Shown here in pieces: positions 36,734 to 44,505 of a stretch of DNA of 64,000 bases. The position numbers and the translations under genes are program-made. Below the pieces are notes generated by a model. It was not told the DNA's origin, ran no database searches, and saw only the letters and a program-made list of their open reading frames with translations. The stretch's first letter is position 1; each line of letters opens with the position of its first letter. The DNA is from Chersky-840 sp963764205 (lineage in GTDB: Bacteria > Actinomycetota > Acidimicrobiia > Acidimicrobiales > UBA8190), in contig CAVXRN010000002.1 of NCBI GenBank assembly GCA_963764205.1, positions 1,116,001 through 1,180,000 of the forward strand, read 5' to 3'.

Positions 36734-37681
36734 TCACCGACGGTCGAGGGCGTCCAGGATGGCCCCTTCGCGCAGTCCCCACTCGCTCACCACGAACCGC
36801 CCCACCCCCAGCTCCGACGCCACAGTGGCGAGCACGGCGGCGCCCACCGGTAGCAGTGGCGCCCGCCGGGCCTGCATCCCAGGAAGGGCGAGGCGGGCCC
36901 GAAGATCGAGCTTGGCCAGCTGGTCGGCGAGCTCGATGACCTGGTGCGCGGGCAACTCCACCTGGTTGACCTCGCCCGGCCCCGCCGACGGCCGGCGCCG
37001 GGCACGGGCCGTGGCCAAGCGGGCCAGGGCGCGGACGGTGCCCCCGCTCACGATGGTCCGGTCGGTGACGCCGCCGTACTCGGCCACTGCGGCGCCGATG
37101 GGCGCCATGGCCTCGGCGGTGCGGGCCCGCAGGGCGAACTGATCGGCCACCGAGAGAGGGTCACCGGTTCCGAGCTCGCCCCGCAGGCGGGCGGGGCCGA
37201 TCGCCGCGCTCGTGGCCAGCGCGACGTGGCGGGCATCGCCCACCGCCGCTTCGAGACTTCCGCCCCCGAGGTCCATCCCGAGCGTCGGACCGGGCCCGGT
37301 CCACACTCCGGCGCGCTGTCCGATGAAACACAGCCGTGCCTCCTCCTCCCCCCCGAGGACGAGCACGGTGGTCCCCACCACCCGTTGCAGGCGCTCGACG
37401 ACCTCGGCGCTGTTGCTGGCGTCGCGCAACGCCGCGGTAGCCAGGGCCACGACGATCTCGGCTCGTGATTCCGCCAGCCCGGCGCGCAGCCGTTTGGCGG
37501 CCGCCACCGACGCCGCCACCCGGTCGCGGGGGATCGCGCCGCGCTCTCCCACGTTGAGGCCCAGGTTCAGGAGGGCTCGACGGTGCAACACCGGCGTGAG
37601 CGAACGGCCGGGCCCGGCCTCACAGACGAGGAGGTGGAAGGAGCTGCTCCCGAGGTCCCACACGGCGGCTCGAACCCCCAC
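36734..37681 (-). CDS. Ppx/GppA phosphatase family protein
   Basis: A 315-residue ASKHA-fold protein that would act on polyphosphate or (p)ppGpp. Phosphate-1 motif VWDLGSSSFHLLVCEA (usual form DxGSNS, here GSSSF), phosphate-2 motif GPTLGMDLGGGSLEAAVG, and ALATAALRDASNSAEVVERL and IVSGGTVRAL between. I start it at GTG 37681 (VGVRAAVWDLG); the longer ORF to 37852 overlaps the divergent dehydrogenase. The C-terminal segment ends EWGLREGAILDALD, typical for the family. Confidence 0.85.
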   Translation of the reverse strand: MGVRAAVWDLGSSSFHLLVCEAGPGRSLTPVLHRRALLNLGLNVGERGAIPRDRVAASVAAAKRLRAGLAESRAEIVVALATAALRDASNSAEVVERLQRVVGTTVLVLGGEEEARLCFIGQRAGVWTGPGPTLGMDLGGGSLEAAVGDARHVALATSAAIGPARLRGELGTGDPLSVADQFALRARTAEAMAPIGAAVAEYGGVTDRTIVSGGTVRALARLATARARRRPSAGPGEVNQVELPAHQVIELADQLAKLDLRARLALPGMQARRAPLLPVGAAVLATVASELGVGRFVVSEWGLREGAILDALDRR

Positions 37682-37721
37682 GGCCGAGAACGTAGCCGCC
37701 CCGGGCGCGCGACCATTGGAC

Positions 37722-38723
37722 GTGCTCGCGTGGGAGGTGGTCGCACCCGGACCCTTGGTCGACACGCCGCTCCGGCTGGCCGAGCGCGACCCGCCGCTCC
37801 CCGGCGCGGGCCAGGTCCGGGTACGGGTCTCCACCTGTGGCGTGTGCCGCACCGACCTTCACGTCGCCGAAGGCGACCTTCCCGTACACCGTCCCAACGT
37901 CGTCCCCGGCCACGAGGTCGTCGGCATCGTCGACGCGCTGGGGCCGCACTGCGCGCGGTTGGCCGTGGGTGACCGGGTCGGGATCGCCTGGCTCGCCACC
38001 ACGTGCGGACGGTGCCAATTCTGTCGGCGCGGGGACGAGAACTTGTGTGTGGCGGCGACGTTCACGGGTTGGGACCACGACGGCGGGTACGCCGAGGCCG
38101 CGGTCGTCGACGAGCGGTACGCCTACAGGATCCCCGACGACCTGTCGGACGACCAGGCCGCGCCCATGCTGTGCGCGGGCATCATCGGCTACCGGTCGTT
38201 GCGGCGGACCGGCATGGCACCGGGAGGGCGCCTCGGGATCTACGGCTTCGGCGGGTCGGCCCATCTCACCGCCCAGGTGGCTCTGCACGAGGGTGCCGAA
38301 GTTCACGTCATGACCCGCTCCGAGCAGGCGCAGCAGCTGGCACTCGAGCTCGGAGCGGCGTCGGCGGGACCCGGTGACGCGTCCCCGCCCGTGCCATTGG
38401 ACGCGGCGATCATCTTCGCGCCGGCGGGCGAGGTCGTGCCCGGCGCACTGGCGGCGTTGGACCGGGGCGGCGTCGTCGTGATCGCGGGGATCCACCTGAG
38501 TGACATCCCTCCGCTTCGCTACCAGGACCATCTCTTCAACGAGCGCGAGATCCGCAGCGTCACCGCCAACACCCGCCGCGACGGCGAGGAATTCCTCCGG
38601 GTCGCAACGCGCATGGGGGTGGTGGCGACGACGACCGCGTATCCCCTCGACCGGGCCGACCAGGCCCTTGCCGACCTGGCGTCCGATCGATTGACCGGTG
38701 CCGCGGTACTGCACGTGGGGTGA
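37722..38723 (+). CDS. Zinc-dependent alcohol dehydrogenase family protein
   Basis: A 333-residue medium-chain dehydrogenase. The catalytic zinc site has CGVCRTDLHVAEGDL and the GHEVVG motif; the structural zinc is held by four Cys in TTCGRCQFCRRGDENLC. The nucleotide motif is GIYGFGGSAHL. The start GTG 37722 (VLAWEVVAPGP) fits the family's N-terminus; there is no strong Shine-Dalgarno. It is divergent from ppx and convergent, 3 bases apart, with the next gene. Confidence 0.88.
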   Translation: MLAWEVVAPGPLVDTPLRLAERDPPLPGAGQVRVRVSTCGVCRTDLHVAEGDLPVHRPNVVPGHEVVGIVDALGPHCARLAVGDRVGIAWLATTCGRCQFCRRGDENLCVAATFTGWDHDGGYAEAAVVDERYAYRIPDDLSDDQAAPMLCAGIIGYRSLRRTGMAPGGRLGIYGFGGSAHLTAQVALHEGAEVHVMTRSEQAQQLALELGAASAGPGDASPPVPLDAAIIFAPAGEVVPGALAALDRGGVVVIAGIHLSDIPPLRYQDHLFNEREIRSVTANTRRDGEEFLRVATRMGVVATTTAYPLDRADQALADLASDRLTGAAVLHVG

Positions 38724-38726
38724 ACG

Positions 38727-39695
38727 TCAGGGGATGAGCAGGACGCGCCCGAATGCCTGGCGGCTCTCGATGTAGGCGTGGGCCTGTGCCGCTTCGGCCA
38801 ACCGGTAGCGGCGGTCGATGACCACCTGCAACGAGCCCGCGGCGATCTCGGCGAGGTGCCGGGCGATCAGGGCATGGGGACGGGGTGTCAGGAACAATTC
38901 GGCACCCAGGAAGTAGCCGGTCAGGCTCTGGTTGTTGGGGCGCAGCGTCGAGACGTCGAGGTGGTCGCCGCCCCGACGCCCCGCGTCCCCCACGGTCACA
39001 CACCGGCCGCGGTACGCCAGACACTGCAAGCTTCCCTGGAGGGTCGGTCCCCCCACCGAGTCCACGATCACATCTGCACCGCGGCCTCCGGTCAGCCTGC
39101 GCACTTCCTCGACGAAGTCGGACGTGGCGTAGTTGATGCCGTCGTCAAGGCCCAACGCCGAGAGCCGCGCCAGCTTCTCGTCGGAGGACGCGGTGGCGAG
39201 CACACGGGCCCCGGCCCGGCTCGCCAGTTGCACCGCGGCGATGCCGACGCCGCTCCCCCCGGCGTGGATCAAGACGGTCTCTCCCGACTGGAGTCGTCCG
39301 AACTCGAAGAGACAGTCGTCGGCCGTGCCGAACGGCACCGGGACACAAGCCGCCTCGTCGGTGGAGAGCGCGGGTGGCACCAACCAGCAGAACGGCGTGG
39401 GGACGGCCCTCAGCTCGGCGTGGGACCCGTCGAGACCCACCGTCACCACCCGGTCACCCACGCTGAAGCCCTCGACCGCGTCCCCCACCGCCACCACGGT
39501 GCCCGCGCACTGGTACCCCACGATGTGGGGCACCGCGCCCAACTCGCCCATGGCGCGCGCCAGTGTGTCGCCCCCTTCGATGCTGATCGCCTCGACGCGC
39601 ACCAACACGTCCCCGTCGCCCGCCACGGGGTCCGGGACGTCCGCGTAGCGCAACACCTCGGGCCCGCCGGTCTCGTCGTAGACCGCCGCCTTCAC
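38727..39695 (-). CDS. NAD(P)-dependent quinone oxidoreductase-like MDR protein
   Basis: A 322-residue medium-chain reductase lacking zinc ligands. It begins VKAAVYDETGGPEVLRYADVPDP, with nucleotide motif VLIHAGGSGVGIAAVQLASRAGARVLATASS and the C-terminal FGRVLLIP. GTG 39695 is chosen because GGGGAGGA lies 6 bases upstream; GTG 39722 is an alternative. It overlaps the stop of the serine-hydrolase gene (GTGA), so the two form one operon. Confidence 0.88.
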   Translation of the reverse strand: MKAAVYDETGGPEVLRYADVPDPVAGDGDVLVRVEAISIEGGDTLARAMGELGAVPHIVGYQCAGTVVAVGDAVEGFSVGDRVVTVGLDGSHAELRAVPTPFCWLVPPALSTDEAACVPVPFGTADDCLFEFGRLQSGETVLIHAGGSGVGIAAVQLASRAGARVLATASSDEKLARLSALGLDDGINYATSDFVEEVRRLTGGRGADVIVDSVGGPTLQGSLQCLAYRGRCVTVGDAGRRGGDHLDVSTLRPNNQSLTGYFLGAELFLTPRPHALIARHLAEIAAGSLQVVIDRRYRLAEAAQAHAYIESRQAFGRVLLIP

Positions 39696-40942
39696 GACAT
39701 CCTCCCCGCCGCCTCGATGCACGACCGCATGAGGCGAAAACTCCTAGTGTCGCCGGTAGTCCCGATCTCCATCCGATTCATCACGTAGCCCATGCCCAGG
39801 TGCAGGTCGGGGTCTGCCCAACCGGCCGACCCCCCCATCCCGAAATGCCCGAAGGCCCGCGGTCCTCCGAGCCCGGCGACCCCGATGATGCCGCTGTTGA
39901 CGTTGAACCCGAGCCCCCACTGGATGTCGAGGCCCATGAGCACCTCGTCGGGACCCTTCGTCTGTTGCTGCACGGCCGCGTCGACCTGCTCGGGGGTCAC
40001 GATGCGAAACGTCGACCCCGACGCTGTCGTCGCGTCGTCCACGCAGGCCCCGTACAGAAGTGCCAGCGATCGGGCGTCGCAGATGCCGTTGGCGGCGGGG
40101 ATCTCGGCCTGATGGAGTGCGGGGGTGTGCCAGACGTCCTCGTCGGCGAACGCGCCGCCCGGAGCCGACAGCGCCTTGAGCAGCGAGCCTCCGGGGGCGA
40201 GGTACGTCTTGGCCAACTCGCCCAACTCCGCCATGCTCGGGCCCGCCTGCGGCGACTCCTCGCTCGGAGTGCCCAGCACGGTCACACCCGACTTGAGGCC
40301 TTCGATGAACGACACCAGGCGAGCCACGCGAGGCTCGTGCGAGGCCGGGAGCCCGATGAAGAACTCCGCCCCCAACGGCTCCGCGATCTCGGTGCGAAGG
40401 TACGTCCCGACGGTCATCCCGGTGACGCGACGCACGACCTCCCCCACCAACCAGCCGTAAGTCGTGGCGTGATACCCATGCGCGGTCCCGGGGGGCCACG
40501 AGGGCGCCTGACGCTCCAGTGCCTCGACGACGGGGTCCCAACGGAGCACCTCCTCGAACGACATCGTGCCGTCGACCCAGGCCAACCCGGCCCGGTGGGC
40601 GAGAAGATCGGCCACGGTCACCGTCTCCTTGCCGGCCGCGGCGAATTCCGGCCAGTAGGTGACCACCGGCGCCTCGACGTCGAGAAGGCCTTGTTGTGCC
40701 AGTCGGTTGGCGCACATCGCCACGACGCCCTTGGTGGTCGAGTACACGAGCACGAGGGTGTCCTCGTTCCAGGGCTCCTCCGTCCTGACGTCGGCGATCC
40801 CGCCCCAGAGGTCGACCACCTTCGCGCCGCGGTGGTAGGCGCCGAAGGCCGCTCCGACCTCGACGCCAGCGTCGAAATTGGCCTGGAACACGTCGCGGAC
40901 CTCTTCGAAGCCCGGTGCCACCCACCCGTCGATCGTCGTCAC
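39692..40942 (-). CDS. Serine hydrolase of the beta-lactamase/EstB family
   Basis: A 416-residue class C-like serine hydrolase, probably an esterase. The catalytic SxxK is STTK (LVLVYSTTKGVVAM) and the Tyr motif is GYHATTYGWL. EstB-type features include GAAFGAYHRGAKVVDLWGG at the start and FGHFGMGGSAGWADPD near the end. No signal peptide, so it is cytoplasmic. It starts at 40942 and is coupled to the quinone-reductase-like gene. The 221 bases upstream, to the next plus-strand gene, hold no clear element. Confidence 0.88.
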   Translation of the reverse strand: MTTIDGWVAPGFEEVRDVFQANFDAGVEVGAAFGAYHRGAKVVDLWGGIADVRTEEPWNEDTLVLVYSTTKGVVAMCANRLAQQGLLDVEAPVVTYWPEFAAAGKETVTVADLLAHRAGLAWVDGTMSFEEVLRWDPVVEALERQAPSWPPGTAHGYHATTYGWLVGEVVRRVTGMTVGTYLRTEIAEPLGAEFFIGLPASHEPRVARLVSFIEGLKSGVTVLGTPSEESPQAGPSMAELGELAKTYLAPGGSLLKALSAPGGAFADEDVWHTPALHQAEIPAANGICDARSLALLYGACVDDATTASGSTFRIVTPEQVDAAVQQQTKGPDEVLMGLDIQWGLGFNVNSGIIGVAGLGGPRAFGHFGMGGSAGWADPDLHLGMGYVMNRMEIGTTGDTRSFRLMRSCIEAAGRMS

Positions 40943-41163
40943 TCGCGCTCTCCCCCGTCGTCCCGGCTCGGGAACTGTCTGTCCAGAGCGAGGTTATGGT
41001 CCGCGACTCCACGCCCGCACGCCCGGGGGCACTGGCATCTCGACAATGGACCCTCAACGTCGGACTCGACGCCCTGCAGAAACTCGTGGTCCTTGCCGAT
41101 GACCTACCAGGGCTGTACGGGATGGTGGGTCGCAGAGTCGGTCCAGACAAGAAGGGGCGAAAT

Positions 41164-41421
41164 ATGAGCACCTTCCGTATCGTTTACCGTCAGGATCAGG
41201 ACGACCAACGCTCACCACACGATGTCGAAGCCGTGGAGTTCGTTCGCCGAGATCCTTGGATCATATTTCTCGATCCGGCCGGAACCTGCTTCACGACGCG
41301 TTCGGACGGTGTGCAACGAATCGAGAGACTTGTCCTCGGGTCCCCTCGTCTCGAGCCGACACCAAGCCCTCCTTCGGACCCCCCTCTCCGGGCCATGTCA
41401 GCGGTCTGGCGCGAACGATGA
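41164..41421 (+). CDS. Small hypothetical protein
   Basis: An 85-residue protein from ATG 41164, preceded by AAGGGGCG. The first 55 residues (MSTFRIVYRQDQDDQ, DPWIIFLDPAGTCFTTRSDGVQRIERL) look like a compact alpha/beta domain; the last 25 are proline-rich and may be random extension. I do not recognise the family. Base composition here and up to about 42.8 kb is less GC-rich than its neighbours, consistent with acquired DNA. Confidence 0.5.
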   Translation: MSTFRIVYRQDQDDQRSPHDVEAVEFVRRDPWIIFLDPAGTCFTTRSDGVQRIERLVLGSPRLEPTPSPPSDPPLRAMSAVWRER

Positions 41422-41519
41422 CAATTCGCTTTCGACGCAGCGGGAACGGTCTGGCTCGCCAGCGCCGTGACGTTCCGTTGTGTTGATGCGTTGGTGTGCG
41501 GCTCGAGAAGGTCGAAGCC

Positions 41520-41837
41520 ATGGCCCATGCGTTTCAGATCGTAGGTGTCGACCGGACCGTCACCAACTGGGGCCACCAACATGTCACGTCCGTCGGGACA
41601 GCTCCAGAGCCAGGGTCGCCCGACCTTTGGCCCATTACCTGGGTGCTGAGTGCGCTGGCCGCCGGGGATCTCTTCTACACGACGGCCGAAATCGAAGGCA
41701 CTGTATTTGCACGCCCGTACCGATGCATATGCGGCTTCGCCACCATCCGCACCACCCCGAGCGACGAGTTGCATGACGGCCTGGAGAGCACCTCGATGGA
41801 GGCGTGGGAGGAGCTGAGGTCCCCTGCGTCATGTTGA
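41520..41837 (+). CDS. Small hypothetical protein resembling DUF3892
   Basis: A 105-residue protein. From ATG 41520 it reads MAHAFQIVGVDRTVTNWGHQHVTSVG, then WVLSALAAGDLFYTT and RPYRCICGFATIRTTPSDELHDGL. The layout (HIT.VG near the start, GD.FYT in the middle, C.CG..TIRT.PD near the end) resembles DUF3892 proteins, which have no known function. The ATG at 41496 would add eight residues. The match is from memory and moderate. Confidence 0.55.
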   Translation: MAHAFQIVGVDRTVTNWGHQHVTSVGTAPEPGSPDLWPITWVLSALAAGDLFYTTAEIEGTVFARPYRCICGFATIRTTPSDELHDGLESTSMEAWEELRSPASC

Positions 41838-41909
41838 CCGGACGACACCGGCGCCGTCAGTGGTCCACCTCGCATTATCCGGAGCTCGCCCCCCCGGTAC
41901 GCTGCCACG

Positions 41910-42110
41910 ATGAGCGACGAGTTCTTGGTGCTACGCCTTTACCCACTGAGTGACACCGAAGAAGCGCAGATCAAACTGCAGAATGCCGCGGACGATGGAT
42001 TCGAGTTGGTTGACGTGGTCCCTGCGACTGACTCGGCCATGGTGATCATGAAGCGGCGGAAGCGAACAGCCAAGTCAGCAGAGGCAAACCCATACCGTCC
42101 AAGGGGATAG
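41910..42110 (+). CDS. Small hypothetical protein
   Basis: A 66-residue acidic-to-basic protein (MSDEFLVLRLYPLSDTEEAQIKLQNAADDGFELVDV, then MVIMKRRKRTAKSAEA). The pattern AADDGFELVDVVP...MVIMKR resembles the DUF4177-like small proteins in which one beta-sheet packs on a helix, but I cannot assign it firmly. It ends 16 bases before the Clp-N/zinc-finger gene and the two are probably one transcript. Confidence 0.65.
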   Translation: MSDEFLVLRLYPLSDTEEAQIKLQNAADDGFELVDVVPATDSAMVIMKRRKRTAKSAEANPYRPRG

Positions 42111-42126
42111 GGAGAACGTGTAACCC

Positions 42127-42771
42127 ATGTTCGAGCGCTTCACCGACCGTGCCCGTAGGGTCCTCGTTCTGGCCCAGGAGGAAGCGCGCCTCCTCAACCA
42201 CGACTTCATCGGAACGGAGCACATTCTCCTCGGCCTGATCCATGAGACCGATGGCGTGGCGGCGAAAGCTCTCGAACAGATGGGCATCGAGTTGGAGGAC
42301 GTGCGGGCCAAGGTCGAGGAGACCATTGGGGCATCGGTCCTCGCGGGTGGGATGTCCACAGGGTCGCCACCGTTCACGCCCCGAGCCAAGAAGGTGCTCG
42401 AACTCTCGCTGCGGGAGGCCCTTCAACTTGGTCACAATTACATCGGGACCGAGCACCTCCTGCTGGGGATCGTGCGTGAAGGCGAAGGAGTCGGAGCGCA
42501 GGTGTTGACGAGCCTGGGAGCCGATCCGGCACGGGTTCGCCAAGAGGTTCTCAACCTCGTAAGAAACCTAGGAACACCGGGCAGCCCGGACTACCCGCCA
42601 TGGGAACGGGCCCACGGCAGATCCGGTCGAATCGTCGCCTGCTCGTTCTGTGGCCGACAGTCGCCCGAGGCAGGTCGGCTGATCTCCGGTCAAGGCGCGT
42701 ACATCTGTGAGCACTGTGTTCGGCAGTGGTCGGACCAGCTCGCCCAGGATGAGGATGCTGGCGACGAGTAA
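42127..42771 (+). CDS. Clp N-domain protein fused to a ClpX-type zinc finger, no ATPase
   Basis: A 214-residue protein with two Clp_N repeats as in ClpC (MFERFTDRARRVLVLAQEEA, NHDFIGTEHILLGLIHE; then FTPRAKKVLELSLREALQL, GHNYIGTEHLLLGIVREGEG), followed from about 168 by a zinc-binding domain like that of ClpX (IVACSFCGRQSPEAGRLISGQGAYICEHC; C172, C175, C194, C197). There is no AAA+ module. It thus joins the substrate/adaptor-binding parts of two different unfoldases and could act as an adaptor, decoy or competitor for ClpC or ClpX partners. The function is inferred; domains are clear. Confidence 0.85.
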   Translation: MFERFTDRARRVLVLAQEEARLLNHDFIGTEHILLGLIHETDGVAAKALEQMGIELEDVRAKVEETIGASVLAGGMSTGSPPFTPRAKKVLELSLREALQLGHNYIGTEHLLLGIVREGEGVGAQVLTSLGADPARVRQEVLNLVRNLGTPGSPDYPPWERAHGRSGRIVACSFCGRQSPEAGRLISGQGAYICEHCVRQWSDQLAQDEDAGDE

Positions 42772-43102
42772 CGCCGTCGTCTTCAGATTGACCAGTCTCG
42801 TGCCCAGTTGTCGCTAAGGCGTGCATCGCCGACGGAGCCACGGTGGATGGACGTCGGACGGTATGGTGCAAGCCGACCCAACTGAAACGGGCACGGGGCA
42901 CCCGGTAACCGGTGCGCGCTCAACTCGATCGACGCTACGTGCGCGATGACGCCAAGGATCTCGACAGCCGCTCCACGTCGCCTACGCTGTTCACGTTCTG
43001 ATCCTCCATCTCGTCGGCTCGGATTATTTGTGCACCGAGCGGAGTGCTGAAGGAAACGGTTCGGGTCTGAGCCGGAGAAGTCCAGGTCAGACCCGAAAAC
43101 TC
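42772..43102 (+). other. Gap of 331 bases without a gene
   Basis: The stretch between the Clp-N gene and tRNA-Pro has no convincing ORF. Its only clear feature is the inverted repeat at 43060-43097 just upstream of the tRNA. It presumably contains the tRNA promoter; I cannot define -35/-10 boxes. Confidence 0.5.
43060..43097 (+). promoter_or_regulatory. Perfect 11-bp inverted repeat just before tRNA-Pro
   Basis: TTCGGGTCTGA (43060-43070) and TCAGACCCGAA (43087-43097) are exact complements separated by 16 bases, ending 5 bases before the first tRNA base. It could be a hairpin in the primary transcript, a processing signal, or a protein site. No T-tract follows on either strand. Confidence 0.6.
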
Positions 43103-43176
43103 CGGGGAGTAGCGCAGCCTGGCAGCGCACCTGCTTTGGGAGCAGGAGGTCGGGGGTTCAAATCCCCCCTCCCCGA
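43103..43176 (+). tRNA. tRNA-Pro (anticodon TGG)
   Basis: A full cloverleaf can be drawn: acceptor CGGGGAG/CTCCCCG with discriminator A, D-stem GCGC/GCGC, anticodon stem CCTGC/GCAGG with loop TTTGGGA (anticodon TGG), variable AGGTC, T-stem GGGGG/CCCCC with TTCAAAT. The length is 74 and no CCA is encoded. Its 3' end is part of a 16-bp direct repeat that flanks the IS481-type element. Confidence 0.95.
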
Positions 43177-43180
43177 CTCA
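43165..43180. repeat. Left copy of a 16-bp direct repeat (tRNA-Pro 3' end)
   Basis: CCCCCTCCCCGACTCA covers the end of the T-stem, the acceptor strand and 4 bases past the tRNA. An identical copy lies at 44456-44471. Together they bracket the insertion sequence. Confidence 0.9.
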
Positions 43181-43184
43181 TGTG

Positions 43185-43206
43185 ATGTCGCGAGACATCG
43201 TGGACA
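43185..43206 (+). repeat. Left inverted-repeat end of the IS481-type element
   Basis: ATGTCGCGAGACATCGTGGACA. It matches the right end (44406-44427, reverse complement) at 18 of 22 positions, the four middle bases differing. It lies 4 bases inside the direct repeat. Confidence 0.7.
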
Positions 43207-43229
43207 GACGAACCTATGAAGCTAGATGA

Positions 43230-44396
43230 TCACGGTCTCGCGGTGATCGGCTGGTAGTCCCTGCTCGGGTCGAGCGTGAGGTGGCGGAGCAACTCGCCCT
43301 CCTCGCTCAGCACCCGGATGTCGAGGTTGGCGACCAAGACGATGACCCGACGGCCCCGATGGCCCCGCCCGACTCCCACGTGGTGGAGCTTGCTCCCGTG
43401 ACGCAGGGTGAAGACCCCGCATTTGTCGATCTTGTCGTGGCGCACCCGAGTATTCGGAGCCATCGGGTATTTGTCGGGGTCCGGGGCGGCTTTGTCCAAG
43501 GCGTCGAAGGCCTGCTTTGGCGGCACCATGCCCCGGGCCGAGTGGGGTCGGGTCTCGTTGTAGTAGCGGACGAAGTAGTCGACCTGTCCCTGGAGCTCGG
43601 CGATGGACCCAGCCCGGTCCTGCTTGCGCAGCCAACGCTTGAGCGTCTTGTGGAATCGCTCGATCTTGCCTTGGGTCTGCGGATGGTAGGGCTTGCCGTG
43701 CTTGATGGCGATGCCCAACGTGGCGAGCTCGGTCTCGAACCCGCATCGGCCGTTGCGGAACTGGGCGGTGAAGATGCAGCCGTTGTCGGTCAACATCGAG
43801 GCCGGGAATCCGAAACGTCCGGCCCCCTGGTAGAACGCGGCCACCACATCGGCCGCGGTGGTGACCGGCAGCACCACGGCGACGGTGACCATGCGCGAGT
43901 AGTCGTCGACGAAGTCGAGGATCTCCACCTCGGTCCCATCAGCCAGGGACCAGTGGGTCATGTCCGCTTGCCAGGTCTCGTTGGGTAACTTCGCCTCGAA
44001 CCGGACCCACGACGTGCGAGGTCGCTTCTGGGGCTGGGGGGTGACGAACCCACGCCGGACGAGCGCCCGGTGGATGGTGGACCGGCCCGGAGCCGTCCCG
44101 TGGCGCTGGCGGAGGTGGTACTGGATCGTGAGAGGCCCGGCGTCGAAGCCTTCCTCGTCCAGGTGCTTGCGGATCGTCACGATCTCGTTCTCGAGCGCCG
44201 CGTCGAGCTGCGTCGGGCGTCGGTGAGGCGCCGTGGACTTCGGGGCCAGGGCCTCGTAGCCGCCCCCTCGAAACAGCCCTACCTGCTTGGCCACCCACGA
44301 CTTCGACATGTCGAGAGACGAGGCCACCGATCGCAGGGACCGGCCCTCCACCACGACGGCATCAACGGCATAGCGAGCACGGTCCATGGACACCAC
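43230..44396 (-). CDS. IS481-family transposase
   Basis: A 388-residue DDE transposase. An N-terminal helix-turn-helix (LRSVASSLDMSKSWVAKQV), a second HTH-like part (GPLTIQYHLRQRHGTAPGRSTIHRAL), and the rve integrase core with D145 (ETWQADMTHW), D204 (MLTDNGCIFT) and E246 (GKIERFHKTLKRWL). The last 100 residues form the usual C-terminal extension (YNETRPHSARGMVPPKQAF). The frame is intact, so it may be active. The start could be the ATG at 44396 or 44387. Confidence 0.93.
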   Translation of the reverse strand: MVSMDRARYAVDAVVVEGRSLRSVASSLDMSKSWVAKQVGLFRGGGYEALAPKSTAPHRRPTQLDAALENEIVTIRKHLDEEGFDAGPLTIQYHLRQRHGTAPGRSTIHRALVRRGFVTPQPQKRPRTSWVRFEAKLPNETWQADMTHWSLADGTEVEILDFVDDYSRMVTVAVVLPVTTAADVVAAFYQGAGRFGFPASMLTDNGCIFTAQFRNGRCGFETELATLGIAIKHGKPYHPQTQGKIERFHKTLKRWLRKQDRAGSIAELQGQVDYFVRYYNETRPHSARGMVPPKQAFDALDKAAPDPDKYPMAPNTRVRHDKIDKCGVFTLRHGSKLHHVGVGRGHRGRRVIVLVANLDIRVLSEEGELLRHLTLDPSRDYQPITARP

Positions 44397-44405
44397 CTGA
44401 ACAGG

Positions 44406-44427
44406 TGTCCACGATGTCCTGGGACAT
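44406..44427 (-). repeat. Right inverted-repeat end of the IS481-type element
   Basis: Read on the minus strand this is ATGTCCCAGGACATCGTGGACA, the partner of the left end. It lies just outside the transposase start. A further GTGTCC-containing stretch extends to 44455. Confidence 0.7.
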
Positions 44428-44455
44428 AGTGTCCACTAAGTCATGGAACCGGACA

Positions 44456-44471
44456 CCCCCTCCCCGACTCA
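44456..44471. repeat. Right copy of the 16-bp direct repeat
   Basis: CCCCCTCCCCGACTCA, identical to 43165-43180. It abuts the outer edge of the IS element and ends 34 bases before the proline-rich gene's stop codon. Confidence 0.9.
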
Positions 44472-44505
44472 CACCCTCGGACGCCCTCGGCGCCGGTGAC
44501 GGGAG

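Larger units (their letters stand above)
43181..44455 (-). mobile_element. IS481-type insertion at the tRNA-Pro 3' end
   Basis: The 1275-bp segment between the two 16-bp direct repeats contains one transposase gene and imperfect inverted ends. The shared inverted core is ATGTCnnnnGACATCGTGGACA, at 43185-43206 on the left and, reversed, at 44406-44427 on the right. The right side has a further 28 bases (GTGTCC.., ending CCGGACA) that the left side lacks, so the left end may be shortened or the outer boundary lies elsewhere. The 16-bp repeat is long for an IS481 target duplication; integration-type duplication of a tRNA end is the alternative. Confidence 0.75.

Noticed and set aside
43028..43219. 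63-residue ORF containing GVAQPGSAPALGAGGRGFKSP
   Set aside because: This is the well-known false translation of a tRNA-Pro gene.
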